DNA of 62,899 nt from an uncultured Clostridium sp. (GCA_930991035.1 CAKNRV010000005.1:1-62899), one strand, 5' to 3'. Numbered from the stretch's first letter, positions 27,721 through 37,277 are shown. Notes: a model not told the origin generated them from the sequence alone. Made by a program: numbers and translations.

Positions 27721-28107
27721 TCAATTATTTACATTTGCATCAATCAAAATAGGCAATGATTTTGGTAAATCTCTTGGCAATACACCATTACAGATAGAAC
27801 TAAATTCTTCTATATTTTTATTATATAGTCTTGCAAACTGATTTGCCTCTTGCTTTGCCTTTTCAGTAAGTTCTTGCAAGAGTTTATCTTCTCCTCCTGC
27901 AATATTGTTATATAGATTAATGTATTCATTATACTTTTCTAGATAAAACCGAACTAAATTGTTTGTTTTTCTTTTTCTTTCTAATTTACGTTCATACTCG
28001 CTATCATTGTTAAGACGTCTTTCTTCAGACAACTTTCCCCATACAACTACTGCAAGCATTATTACAGTAATTAAAAAAACAATGCAAAAAATGATACAAA
28101 TTTCCAT
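27721..28107 (-). CDS. Single-pass membrane protein, unknown
   Basis: 128 residues from the ATG at 28107, which has GGAGGT 8 bp upstream; the longer reading upstream is discarded. One N-terminal membrane helix (MEICIIFCIVFLITVIMLAVVVW), then a charged helical domain (NNLVRFYLEKYNEYINLYNNIAGGEDKLLQELTEKAKQEANQFARLYNKNI) slightly reminiscent of LemA-type helices but too short to assign. The C terminus is proline-rich (LPRDLPKSLP). Function unknown. Confidence 0.6.
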   Translation of the reverse strand: MEICIIFCIVFLITVIMLAVVVWGKLSEERRLNNDSEYERKLERKRKTNNLVRFYLEKYNEYINLYNNIAGGEDKLLQELTEKAKQEANQFARLYNKNIEEFSSICNGVLPRDLPKSLPILIDANVNN

Positions 28108-28277
28108 AAAGCTACCTCCATTTGTGTCGAGCTGTGGATTGCGTACGGTGACAAACCTTGCCACTGCACCTATTATAGCACATTTTTGCACTTATGGCAA
28201 TATGAAGATAACGTGTTGTTCTAAATAGTACCTATTTCTCATTTTGTCTTCAGCAAGTAGCGCGATAAGACCCGTCT

Positions 28278-30623
28278 CTAATGTGTCATTCTTTCTTCTG
28301 CTTTTTTTACTGCTTCTCTCTCGTCCCAATAATATTGTACGCCTTTTATTTCTTGGTATTGTTCGTGACCTTTGCCAATTAAAAGTATAATGTCTCCTTC
28401 TTGTGCGTTTTTCATTGCGTACTCTATTGCTTCTTGTCTATCATTTATAATAATATATTTTCCATTGCTTTTATTTAATCCTACTATTATATCATTATTG
28501 ATTGACTCCATATCTTCAAACCTAGGGTTGTCCTCTGTAAGAATTGTAAGTCCTGCATATTTTCCAGAGATTTCGCCCATATCATATCTTCTTGATTTTG
28601 CACGGTTTCCTCCACCACCAAATATGCAAACAATTCTTTTTGGTTTATATTCCATTATTGTTTCCATTAGGTTTGTCATTTCGTCTTCGTTATGAGCATA
28701 GTCTATTATTAGTTTATATGTTTCGTTTGAAACAGCAAGTTCCATTCTTCCTTTTACTGAAGCTTTTCTTAGTGCTCTTTTCATTGCATCTGGAGCTATT
28801 TTTAGCTCGTTTGCAATTGTTATTGCACATAGCGCATTGTATACAGAAAATCTACCTGGTATTGCAACTTCAAATGAATCATTTAATTTGCCTTTTACAT
28901 CAAATCCCATTCCTAAGAAGTCTTTTGTCATAATAAATTGTACATTTTCCGCCTTCATATCTACATTTTGTGAGTTTAATCCAAACTTCATTAGTTTGCA
29001 AGTATGGTTTTTAGTTACATTTTCCCAATTTACATCATCAGCATTTACTATACCAACTTTGCATTTTTGGAATAATAAACTTTTGCAATATAAATATTCT
29101 TCAAAGCTTTCGTGCTCATTTGGTCCAATGTGCTCATTTGAAATATTTGTAAACACACCATAATCAAATGTAAAGCCGTCTACTCTATGCATTTTTAGTC
29201 CTTGAGAAGATACTTCCATTATTGCATATTTGCAACCTTTTTCTACCATCTCGCTAAATAATCTTTGTATTTCGTAATTTTCTGGTGTTGTATTATGAAG
29301 TGTTATTTTTGTTTGGTCTATAAATGCACCTATTGTTCCAATTAAACCTACTTTGTTACCAGCTTCTTCTAACATTTTTTTCAATATTGTTGTAGTAGAA
29401 GTTTTGCCAGCAGTTCCTGTAACACCTATTGTAATTAGTTTTTCAGCTGGGTGGTCAAAGTATGAAGCAGATATATCTGCCATTGCTTCCCTAGAAGATT
29501 TTACTTTTATTACTGTAACATCTTCTGGTATATCAGTATCTTGCTCTATTACAATTGCTTTTGCTCCTTTTTTTATTGCATCTGGTATAAATTTGTGTGA
29601 GTTAGAGCTTGTTCCTATTTTTGCAATATATAAGTCATTTTCTTCTATTTTTCTTGAGTCGTCTTTAACATCTGCAATATCTACATCAAGGCTTCCTTTT
29701 ACCAACTCATAATCCACATTTTCTAATAATTTTGTTAATTTTTTTACTCTATTTGCTTTTTTATTTATTATATTGTCTACATCAATTTCTGACTCAAACA
29801 CTGTATGTGATGGACCTTTCATAAACATAGTGCCTGTTGCCTCGTCCCAGTTTGTTTCTAGTATTCCACCAATTTGATGTACTTTTACTTTTCTATCACA
29901 TCTTCCTGTTAGCACTGCCGCAACAGTTGCTGTACAGCTTCCTGTTCCACATCCTATTGTTTCTCCTGTTCCTCTTTCCCATTCTCTCATTCTTATATTA
30001 TTTCTATCAATTACTTGTGCAAATGTTACATTAGTTTTGTTTGGGAATAAATCTGTTTTGTACTCAATTGCTTTTCCATACTTTTCAACATCAAAATCCG
30101 AAAGATTTTCTTCTGGTTCTAAGAACATTACGCAATGTGGATTTCCCCAAGACACAGCTGTTATTTTAAATGTTCTATCTAATACTTTTACATCTTGCTC
30201 TATAAATTCTGGCAAGTTTGTATTTACAGGTATTTTTCTAGTATCTAATACTGGTTTTCCAATATTTGCTTCTATATTTACTGCTTTTCCATTTTCTACT
30301 GTTAATTTTACTTTTTGAATTCCTCCAAGTGTCTCTATTGTTAGTTCTTCTTTATTTGTCAATTTGTGGTCATATACGTATTTACTTAAACTGCGTAATG
30401 CATTGCCACACATTTCCCCTTCAGTTCCATCTGGGTTAAACATACGCATTCTAAAATCTGCTACATCTGATTTGCAAATTAGCACAAGTCCATCTGAGCC
30501 TATTCCAAAATGTCTATTACTTACGTATTTTGCAAGTTCATTAACATTATCTATTTTTTGATTTATTGCATCTATATATACATAATCATTGCCATAAGCT
30601 TGCATTTTAGTAAATTTCGTCAT
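28278..30623 (-). CDS. Fused diaminopimelate epimerase - UDP-MurNAc-tripeptide synthetase
   Basis: 781 residues in one open frame. Residues 1-280 are DapF, with both catalytic Cys (EMCGNALRS and GCGTGSCT), converting LL- to meso-diaminopimelate. Residues 290-781 are MurE, which adds that amino acid to UDP-MurNAc-L-Ala-D-Glu: P-loop VTGTAGKTSTTT (about 398), NTTPE, the DYAHNEDEM region, the mDAP-recognition DNPR motif and C-terminal LIGKGHEQYQ. The two activities are consecutive, so fusion could pass meso-DAP directly. GAGGAG precedes the ATG. No frameshift is visible at the junction, so I read it as one polypeptide. Confidence 0.93.
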   Translation of the reverse strand: MTKFTKMQAYGNDYVYIDAINQKIDNVNELAKYVSNRHFGIGSDGLVLICKSDVADFRMRMFNPDGTEGEMCGNALRSLSKYVYDHKLTNKEELTIETLGGIQKVKLTVENGKAVNIEANIGKPVLDTRKIPVNTNLPEFIEQDVKVLDRTFKITAVSWGNPHCVMFLEPEENLSDFDVEKYGKAIEYKTDLFPNKTNVTFAQVIDRNNIRMREWERGTGETIGCGTGSCTATVAAVLTGRCDRKVKVHQIGGILETNWDEATGTMFMKGPSHTVFESEIDVDNIINKKANRVKKLTKLLENVDYELVKGSLDVDIADVKDDSRKIEENDLYIAKIGTSSNSHKFIPDAIKKGAKAIVIEQDTDIPEDVTVIKVKSSREAMADISASYFDHPAEKLITIGVTGTAGKTSTTTILKKMLEEAGNKVGLIGTIGAFIDQTKITLHNTTPENYEIQRLFSEMVEKGCKYAIMEVSSQGLKMHRVDGFTFDYGVFTNISNEHIGPNEHESFEEYLYCKSLLFQKCKVGIVNADDVNWENVTKNHTCKLMKFGLNSQNVDMKAENVQFIMTKDFLGMGFDVKGKLNDSFEVAIPGRFSVYNALCAITIANELKIAPDAMKRALRKASVKGRMELAVSNETYKLIIDYAHNEDEMTNLMETIMEYKPKRIVCIFGGGGNRAKSRRYDMGEISGKYAGLTILTEDNPRFEDMESINNDIIVGLNKSNGKYIIINDRQEAIEYAMKNAQEGDIILLIGKGHEQYQEIKGVQYYWDEREAVKKAEERMTH

Positions 30624-30651
30624 AATGCTTCTCCTCTCTTATTTTTAAAGA

Positions 30652-30688
30652 TGCATAGTTATGAAAATAGTTCTTTCATAACTATGCC
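30652..30688 (-). terminator. Terminator after the Cys/Met PLP enzyme gene
   Basis: A 14-bp stem (GCATAGTTATGAAA and TTTTCATAACTATGC) just after the 30715 stop; modest T content follows on the minus strand. Confidence 0.65.
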
Positions 30689-30714
30689 TTTAATTTTTTT
30701 ATTTAACTTTGTTA

Positions 30715-31905
30715 TTATTTCATATCTCCGTTCATTGCTTGATCTAAGTCTGCTATAATGTCGTCTGCATCTTCTATACCTACAGACAAACGTAAAAGAG
30801 TATCTGTAATGCCTAGCGCTTCTCTTACCTCTTCCAAAATTTCTGTATGTGTTCTACTAACTGGGTGAGTAATTAAACTTTCTACTCCTCCTAAGCTTTC
30901 GGCAAATATAATTAGCTTTAATCTTGATAATATCTCATTTACTGTTTTTGTGCTATCTACTTTAAAAGATATCATACCACCAAATCCAGTAGTTTGTTTT
31001 TTAGTTATTTCATAATCTTTGTGGTCTTCAAAACCTACATAATATACTTTTTCAACTTTTGGTTGATTACGTAGCCAGTTTGCAACTTTCATTGCATTCT
31101 CTGCGTGCTTTTCCATTCTTAATGCTAATGTTTTTATTCCTCTTAGCATTATCCAAGAGTCCATTGGACCTAAACCTGCACCATAAATGTACATTTGTAT
31201 TTCTAGTTTTGCTCCAATATCACTATCTTTTACAACAACTATACCAGCTAGTACATCATTGTGACCAGCTAAATATTTTGTTCCACTATGCACAACTATA
31301 TCTGCGCCTAGTGTAAGTGGTTTTTGAAAATATGGTGTTAAAAATGTATTATCTACTACCACCAAAGCACCAATCTCGTGTCCCATTTTAGAAATTGCTT
31401 CAATATCAGCAACCTTCATCATTGGGTTAGTAGGTGTTTCAATAAATATCATTTTTGTATTTTTCTTGATAGTTCTTTTTAGCAAGTCTAAATTAGATAA
31501 GTCTATACTATCATACTCAACACCATTTACAGTTAGCACTTCGTTTACCTCTCTAAAAGTACCGCCATAAATGTCGTCTGACATAATTATGTGGTCACCT
31601 GGTTTTAGTAAAGAAAATACTAAAGTAATTGCAGCCATTCCTGAATTTACTGCAAAAGCTCTTGTTCCTTCCTCTAATATTGTCATTGTTTTTTCAAGTT
31701 CTTCTCTAGTTGGATTAATACATCTTGAATAATTATATCCAGATTTATCCTCTATTGATTTATGCTTGTACGTAGCTGTTTGATAAATTGGGAAACTAAG
31801 AGAACCTGTTTCTGGGTCTACCCCTTCTGCACCGTGTACAACTTTTGATGCAAATTTTAAATTTTCCTTTCTGTTAAAATTTTTGTAATCTTTTGAATCT
31901 TTCAT
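30715..31905 (-). CDS. Cystathionine gamma-synthase/lyase-type PLP enzyme
   Basis: 396 residues from the ATG at 31905 (AAGGT ribosome binding site; MKDSKDYKNF). Member of the Cys/Met metabolism PLP family. Visible are YSRCINPTREELE, DDIYGGTFR, the cofactor-binding VVVDNTFLTPYFQKPL, the Schiff-base lysine in HSGTKYLAGHNDVLAG, and the C-terminal SLGGVESLITHP. The reaction could be cystathionine gamma-synthesis, gamma-lysis or homocysteine formation; sequence alone does not decide. The promoter carries two palindromes, suggesting control by a sulfur-responsive repressor. Confidence 0.88.
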   Translation of the reverse strand: MKDSKDYKNFNRKENLKFASKVVHGAEGVDPETGSLSFPIYQTATYKHKSIEDKSGYNYSRCINPTREELEKTMTILEEGTRAFAVNSGMAAITLVFSLLKPGDHIIMSDDIYGGTFREVNEVLTVNGVEYDSIDLSNLDLLKRTIKKNTKMIFIETPTNPMMKVADIEAISKMGHEIGALVVVDNTFLTPYFQKPLTLGADIVVHSGTKYLAGHNDVLAGIVVVKDSDIGAKLEIQMYIYGAGLGPMDSWIMLRGIKTLALRMEKHAENAMKVANWLRNQPKVEKVYYVGFEDHKDYEITKKQTTGFGGMISFKVDSTKTVNEILSRLKLIIFAESLGGVESLITHPVSRTHTEILEEVREALGITDTLLRLSVGIEDADDIIADLDQAMNGDMK

Positions 31906-31950
31906 AATGTTACCTTCTTTTGAGACTCTTCGCCTCTGTTCGCTACACAG

Positions 31951-32026
31951 TATATTCTTAATTAAGAATATAAGCCTGTTTAAAAATACGTTATTATTAT
32001 ACACTATTTTCCAAAAATAGTACAGT
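31951..32026 (-). promoter_or_regulatory. Promoter with two palindromes upstream of the PLP enzyme
   Basis: A perfect -10 TATAAT lies at 31996-32001. Just upstream, ACTATTTT-tgg-AAAATAGT (32003-32021) is a perfect 8-bp inverted repeat occupying the -35/spacer region. Downstream, TATTCTTAATTAAGAATA is a perfect 18-bp palindrome at about 31951-31968. Both look like operators; the regulator is unknown. Confidence 0.55.
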
Positions 32027-32034
32027 CTTTTTAT

Positions 32035-32068
32035 CAAAAAAGAGGAAACCTAAGTTTCCTCTTTTTTT
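32035..32068 (-). terminator. Terminator of the 32.1-kb small gene
   Basis: AAAGAGGAAAC pairs with GTTTCCTCTTT and is followed by a T run on the minus strand; a T run also follows on the plus strand. Confidence 0.8.
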
Positions 32069-32083
32069 GAATAGGTAATTTTT

Positions 32084-32311
32084 TCAATATGGTCTACTAG
32101 GCCAACTGTTTTCACTTGTCTCTTCAAACACATATGGGTCAGTAGTAATAGGTATTATTTTTGAATCTTTCAAAAATAATGTCATCAAACCTATTATAGA
32201 TACAAATGTAAGAATCATTCCTATTATTGCTAGCTTAGTTTCGTTATTTATGCTAGCTATTCCCATCATTATTATGCCTAGAATTGCTATAACAATAAAT
32301 ACTAATGTCAC
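32084..32311 (-). CDS. Small two-helix membrane protein, unknown
   Basis: 75 residues, two membrane helices (about 2-20 and 27-47) and a polar tail ending SENSWPSRPY. GAAAGGATGAAA precedes the ATG. It has its own terminator. No family recognised. Confidence 0.6.
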   Translation of the reverse strand: MTLVFIVIAILGIIMMGIASINNETKLAIIGMILTFVSIIGLMTLFLKDSKIIPITTDPYVFEETSENSWPSRPY

Positions 32312-32458
32312 TGATTTTCATCCTTTCTCAATCGAGTGTGTCATTCTTCTATGTATGTGAACTCTGTCCCTATTCATAGCAGAGTTATTTTAAAGGATAT
32401 TAAAAAATTGGACAAATTTTATTATACCACGAACGTTACATAAAATCAACATTTTTTT

Positions 32459-35017
32459 CTATTCCGTTCTAAGTGCCTCTACTGGGTCTTTTTTGCTAGC
32501 CATTCTTGCTGGAATCAATCCTGCAATAATCGTAAGTATCATACTAATTGCTACAAGAATTATTCCTCCTACAACTGGTAAGCTTGCCAAGTTTGGTATG
32601 TCTGTTATGGACTTTATTATTATATTAATTGGTATATTCAAAAGTAGTGTAACTACTATTCCTAGAATTCCTGCTACCAAACCTATTATAAATGTTTCTG
32701 CATTGAATACTCTTGAAATGTCTTTCTTTGAAGCTCCAATGCTTCTTAAAATTCCTATTTCTTTTGTTCTTTCTAATACAGAAATGTATGTTATAATTCC
32801 TATCATTATTGAAGATACTACAAGTGAAATTCCTACAAATGCAATTAACACATAACTTATTGCATCTATTATTGTAGATACAGAACTCATCATTGTTCCT
32901 ACTAAATCTGTATATGTTATTACATTTTCTTCTTTGCCCTCGTCACGTTGTTTCTGGTTGTAGCTTTCAATTGCTGATGCTATTTGGTCCTTTGACTCAA
33001 AATCTTTTGGGTAAATGCTTATACTGCTTGGAGCGTCTAAGTCTACAACTCCCATTTTTTCTAAGTTTCCCTCATATGTTGCTGATGCATTTTCTGTATA
33101 CTGTTGCAATAATGCTGCCATTTCTTCTTCGCTTAGAGATGCTAAATACATTCTTTGCTCATCTGTCAAGCTTGAAAAATCAAATGATGCATTTGGGTCT
33201 TCTGGAAATTCTGCCCCTGTAAATACATTTATATCTTGATTTTCTTTTTGCTCTTTTACAATCTCTGCTCCATTTACTTTATTTATTACATATTCTTTAA
33301 GCTCTTTTGTGTATCCTATTGTACCAGACATAGTAGTAGCAACTGTTCCTTCCTTCTGTCTGATAATTCCTGCGATTTTAATTTCTTCTGCATTCTCTAA
33401 TTTTTCTTTTATATAATCTTCGTCTTCGCTATTGTCAATCCAAATATCTCCATCTTTTTCATAGTAGTCTGTATTTAATAGTACCTTGAATTTTGTATTT
33501 AACAATTCGTCATAAGTATATTCTTTTATTACTTCGTCTTCTACTTCTTCTCCATCTAATATTCTTTGATATTTATCTGCTAATTCATCTTGGTCAAGTA
33601 TTCCTAAAGCATATAAAGTGTAATCATATATTTCGTTGTTTTCGTCTACTATTAATACAACTTCATTATAGTTTTCTGGCCACTTTCCTGCCAAAACATC
33701 ATATTGGGACTCCAATAATTCTTGGTTATCCAAAAGTTCTTGCCATACATCAGTCTCTGCAACCATCATATTCTCCATATTTTCCATGCCAAGTTTTGAG
33801 AAAATCTGGCTTGGATTTACTTGAACAACATCGTCCTCGTCTTCTTTATATATGTTTAAATCTAAATTATAGCTGTATTGAACAGCATTCATATAATCTC
33901 GTATTTCGCTATTTTCGTCATCCAAATATTTTTTAAACTCTTCTAGATTATTGCTTTGGACTTTTGTAGATATTGTACTAAGCATATCATTTACAATATT
34001 TTTTGAATACACTTTTCCATCCTCGTGCTCGGTTTCTTCATTTTCTCCCATAAGAGAAGTCATCATACTTGCCATATCAATGGTTTCTTCTTGAACAGTA
34101 ATTGGATAAGACGAAAGTGTATCTTCCTCTACTCTATTAATATATGACTGCATTCCACTAGAAAGAGATAATATAAGTGCTATCCCTATGATTCCAATGC
34201 TTCCAGCAAAAGCTGTTAAAATTGTTCTGCCCTTTTTAGTCATAAGGTTATTTTTGCTAAGAGATAATGCAGTTAAAAAATTCATTGAAACTTTGCTATC
34301 TGCTTTAGGTGTTCTATCTTCTTTTTCTTCCTCTTCTATGCTGTATGGATTTGAATCTCCAGTAATCTTACCATCTAATATATTAATTATTCTGGTTGAA
34401 TATTTTTCTGCTAAATCCGGATTATGTGTAACCATTATAATTAATCTATCTTTAGAAATTTTCTTTAAGATTTCCATTACTTGCACACTGGTTTGTGTAT
34501 CAAGTGCACCTGTTGGCTCATCAGCTAGGATTATTTCTGGGTCATTTACTAAGGCTCTTGCTATTGCAACCCTTTGCATTTGACCACCAGATAATTGGTT
34601 TGGCTTTTTATGTATTTGCTCTCCAAGTCCAACAGCTTCTAAGGCTTTTATTGCCTTTTTCTTTCTTTCCGACTTAGATACTCCAGAAAGAGTAAGCGCC
34701 AATTCCACATTAGAAAGTATAGTTTGATGTGGTATTAAATTATAGCTTTGAAAAACAAAACCTACACTATGATTTCTGTATGAATCCCAATCTCTGTCTT
34801 TAAACTCTTTTGTTGACTTACCATTTATAACTAGGTCACCTGTTGTATATCTATCTAGTCCTCCTATTATATTTAATAAAGTAGTTTTGCCACAACCACT
34901 TTGACCCAAGATTGATACAAATTCGCTTTTTCTAAATTGTAAAGTAATTCCTTTTAAAGCCTCAACCCTACTATCGCCTGTGACATATTCTTTGGTAATA
35001 TTTTCTAGTCTTAACAT
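32459..35017 (-). CDS. ABC transporter, fused ATPase and FtsX/MacB-type permease
   Basis: 852 residues. Residues 1-230 form a LolD/MacB-class ATPase with Walker A GQSGCGKTTLLN, signature LSGGQMQRVAIARAL, Walker B IILADEPTGALD and the His switch VTHNP. A membrane helix near 268-290 leads to a large extracytoplasmic domain (about 290-700). An FtsX segment with three helices (about 710-735, 765-790 and 815-835) ends the protein. This half-transporter layout is typical of MacB-like mechanotransmission systems exporting peptides or acting on envelope substrates. The substrate is unknown. It stands alone, with a palindromic repeat 125 bp upstream. Confidence 0.88.
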   Translation of the reverse strand: MLRLENITKEYVTGDSRVEALKGITLQFRKSEFVSILGQSGCGKTTLLNIIGGLDRYTTGDLVINGKSTKEFKDRDWDSYRNHSVGFVFQSYNLIPHQTILSNVELALTLSGVSKSERKKKAIKALEAVGLGEQIHKKPNQLSGGQMQRVAIARALVNDPEIILADEPTGALDTQTSVQVMEILKKISKDRLIIMVTHNPDLAEKYSTRIINILDGKITGDSNPYSIEEEEKEDRTPKADSKVSMNFLTALSLSKNNLMTKKGRTILTAFAGSIGIIGIALILSLSSGMQSYINRVEEDTLSSYPITVQEETIDMASMMTSLMGENEETEHEDGKVYSKNIVNDMLSTISTKVQSNNLEEFKKYLDDENSEIRDYMNAVQYSYNLDLNIYKEDEDDVVQVNPSQIFSKLGMENMENMMVAETDVWQELLDNQELLESQYDVLAGKWPENYNEVVLIVDENNEIYDYTLYALGILDQDELADKYQRILDGEEVEDEVIKEYTYDELLNTKFKVLLNTDYYEKDGDIWIDNSEDEDYIKEKLENAEEIKIAGIIRQKEGTVATTMSGTIGYTKELKEYVINKVNGAEIVKEQKENQDINVFTGAEFPEDPNASFDFSSLTDEQRMYLASLSEEEMAALLQQYTENASATYEGNLEKMGVVDLDAPSSISIYPKDFESKDQIASAIESYNQKQRDEGKEENVITYTDLVGTMMSSVSTIIDAISYVLIAFVGISLVVSSIMIGIITYISVLERTKEIGILRSIGASKKDISRVFNAETFIIGLVAGILGIVVTLLLNIPINIIIKSITDIPNLASLPVVGGIILVAISMILTIIAGLIPARMASKKDPVEALRTE

Positions 35018-35141
35018 ATTTTTTCCTTACTTAATTTATTTAGATTTTTATGTTGGCTTTACCTATAAACCATTATTTGTTTTTGTATTATCATTCATTT
35101 ACATTTTATTCAATATTTTTCACAATTATTTCACATTGCGC

Positions 35142-35205
35142 ATTATGTTACTAAATATATCGGGCGAAGCAATGTATATTATTAGCTGTAAATAGTAACA
35201 ACTTC
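35142..35205. repeat. Short palindromic element, TGTTAC family, second copy
   Basis: TGTTACTAAATATATCGGG through the GCGAAGCAATGTAT core to TAGCTGTAAATAGTAACA. It matches 27611-27676 over most of its length and has TGTTACT/AGTAACA ends. Confidence 0.75.
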
Positions 35206-35220
35206 CTAAATGCACTAAAA

Positions 35221-35895
35221 TTACATTACGTAAAGCAAAATGCAAAAGAATTGTAGCAAGCTACCTAATAATATGAACAAATGAAAAATAGAATGCATCC
35301 ATTTGTGTTTTTTACCTACACCATAAAGAACGGCTCCTATTGTATAAGCTATACCTCCTGCTACTAAAAGAACTAAGCCAGCAGTTGGCAATAGTACTGG
35401 CAATAAATTTACTTTAAATATAATTGCCCAACCCATTCCTAGGTAACAAATCATAGAAAATAGTTTATATTTTTTTAGGTCTATTGCATTTAGAACAATA
35501 CCTATTATAGCCATAGCCCATATAATTCCAAATATTGTCCAACCTGTCGCCGTGTCATATTCTCTAAATGTGCATAGTGCAAATGGTGTATATGAACCTG
35601 CAATAAGCAAAAATATTGTACAATGATCTAGTACTTGCATTACTTTTTTTCCAGTGCATCTAGGACTAAGCCCGTGATAGATGCTGGACATTGTATATAA
35701 AATAAGCATTGTAGTGCCATAAATTGCCCCACTTACTACGCCATAGCCATTTCCATTTACTGCTGCCTTAACAACACATAGCACTATTGCAACTATTCCT
35801 AACACTGCTCCCACTATATGTGAAGTCATATTAAAAATTTCTTCTCCCTTTGTATAAGTAGGAAGGATTCTATCTTTCAATTTTGTTCTGGTCAT
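35221..35895 (-). CDS. Hemolysin III family (PAQR-type) membrane protein
   Basis: 224 residues with seven predicted membrane helices. Visible are the family blocks EEIFNMTSHIVGAVLG, SSIYHGLSP, VLDHCTIFLLIAGSYTPFALC and KHKWMHSIFHLFILLGSLLQF, including the conserved Ser/His/Asp residues likely to bind zinc. The family was named for a Bacillus cereus hemolysin, but most bacterial members are envelope or lipid-homeostasis proteins, so no toxin role is implied. GAAAGGTG precedes the ATG. Confidence 0.9.
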   Translation of the reverse strand: MTRTKLKDRILPTYTKGEEIFNMTSHIVGAVLGIVAIVLCVVKAAVNGNGYGVVSGAIYGTTMLILYTMSSIYHGLSPRCTGKKVMQVLDHCTIFLLIAGSYTPFALCTFREYDTATGWTIFGIIWAMAIIGIVLNAIDLKKYKLFSMICYLGMGWAIIFKVNLLPVLLPTAGLVLLVAGGIAYTIGAVLYGVGKKHKWMHSIFHLFILLGSLLQFFCILLYVM

Positions 35896-35927
35896 ATATT
35901 CACCTTTCTTATGATATTTTTGATCTA

Positions 35928-36887
35928 TTAGTTTTCTTCAATAATCTTATCAATTGAATCTTTTCTCATTTGTCTAATTATATTACAGCTATTGTTTAAT
36001 CTTTCTTGTTCCTTATCATTTAAGTCTAAATCTAATAACTCTCTAACACCCTTTGAGTTAATTATTGCTGGCACCCCAATAAAAATGTCGTCTTGACCAT
36101 AAGCTCCATCTTTCAAATATGTTGAAACTGTAAGAATTGAATTTTCATTATCCAATATTGCTCTTACTATTCTATTTAAAGCCATACCAATTCCATAGTA
36201 TGTTGCCTTTTTCTTATCAATTATCTCATAAGCTGCATCAACAACACCTTTGTGAATTTTATCCAAGTCAGATATAGGATGGTTGTTGTCTTTCATTACA
36301 TCTTTAATTTTTTTGCATCCTATATAAGCGTGTTCCCAAGGTACAAATGAAGAATCTCCGTGTTCCCCCATTATATACGCGTGAATATTTTTGCTTGAAA
36401 CCTTAAAATAGTCTGCTAATAAGTAACGAAGTCTTGCTGTGTCCAATACTGTTCCTGATCCGAATACTTGATTTGTTGGAAGTCCAGAAACTTTAGCCAC
36501 AACATAAGTCATTAAATCTACTGGGTTAGTTGCTACTATTATAATTCCGTTAAATCCACTAGCCATAATTTGTTTTGTTATACTTTTCATTATTTTTGTA
36601 TTTGTTTCTGCAAGCTCAAGTCTTGTTTGACCAGGTTTTTGAGCTGCTCCAGCAGTAATTACAACTATTTGTGCATCTTTACACTCGCTGTAATCCCCTG
36701 CTTTTATTACCATTTTTTGTGGCGCATATGGAAGCCCGTGTGACAAGTCCATCTCCTCTCCCTTTGCCTTATCTGCATCAAGATCTATAAGAACTAACTC
36801 GTCGATTCCACCTCTGTTTAACATCGAGTATGCCATACTCATTCCTACAAATCCTGTTCCTACTAAAACAATTTTTCCTTTTTTCAT
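35928..36887 (-). CDS. ldh: L-lactate dehydrogenase
   Basis: Reduces pyruvate to L-lactate with NADH, regenerating NAD+ in fermentation. The start is at the ATG giving MKKGKIVLVGTGFVGMSMAY (GGAAGGAC ribosome binding site), 319 residues. The NAD motif is GTGFVG, with the substrate loop QKPGQTRLEL, the NPVD segment, DTARLRYLLAD and the catalytic His in MGEHGDSSF. The Gln in AQKPGQTR supports lactate rather than malate specificity. Monocistronic by context. Confidence 0.93.
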   Translation of the reverse strand: MKKGKIVLVGTGFVGMSMAYSMLNRGGIDELVLIDLDADKAKGEEMDLSHGLPYAPQKMVIKAGDYSECKDAQIVVITAGAAQKPGQTRLELAETNTKIMKSITKQIMASGFNGIIIVATNPVDLMTYVVAKVSGLPTNQVFGSGTVLDTARLRYLLADYFKVSSKNIHAYIMGEHGDSSFVPWEHAYIGCKKIKDVMKDNNHPISDLDKIHKGVVDAAYEIIDKKKATYYGIGMALNRIVRAILDNENSILTVSTYLKDGAYGQDDIFIGVPAIINSKGVRELLDLDLNDKEQERLNNSCNIIRQMRKDSIDKIIEEN

Positions 36888-37098
36888 TAATGTCCTTCCT
36901 TTCCTAAAGTGCTGTTTCATTGGTTTTTCTGTTTTATTGATTTTCTGCTTGCATTACAAATTCCAAGCAGTATCAATATTGCTCTCGCACTTTATTTGTA
37001 AAATTTCCACACATTACTTTATCACATTATGGCACACTTTTCAATTATTTAAACGATTTTTTTATTTATCGGTATTTTATGGTTATAATTTATGTATA

Positions 37099-37127
37099 TT
37101 GACAGTTTATTATAATTTATGTTATTA
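37099..37127 (+). promoter_or_regulatory. Promoter of the 22-residue peptide gene
   Basis: TTGACA at 37099-37104 and TTATTA at 37122-37127 with a 17-bp spacer on the plus strand. Confidence 0.6.
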
Positions 37128-37171
37128 TGAAAATGCACTTCTTTCTATTGTTGAAAGGGGGATAGCTTACA

Positions 37172-37240
37172 ATGAAAGAATTCCTAAAATTATTGGAACT
37201 TTATTTGATTTATTTAATTATAAAGAAAATGAAGGACTAA
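37172..37240 (+). CDS. 22-residue hydrophobic peptide
   Basis: An isolated plus-strand unit among minus-strand genes. It has its own promoter (37099-37127), a strong ribosome binding site (GAAAGGGGG, 10 bp before the ATG) and its own terminator. The peptide MKEFLKLLELYLIYLIIKKM plus KD has charged ends around a leucine/isoleucine-rich core, enough for one membrane helix or an amphipathic helix. Such peptides include type I toxins, small membrane regulators and signalling peptides. No antisense RNA promoter was clear. Function unknown; that it is a gene rests on the complete expression signals. Confidence 0.6.
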   Translation: MKEFLKLLELYLIYLIIKKMKD

Positions 37241-37241
37241 T

Positions 37242-37277
37242 AAAAAAGACTAGGTCTTGCACACCTAGTCTTTTTTT
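37242..37277 (+). terminator. Terminator of the 22-residue peptide gene
   Basis: AGACTAGGT and ACCTAGTCT stem with a 7-nt loop and a T7 run. A-rich flanks make it usable from the other strand too, for clpC read-through. Confidence 0.85.
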
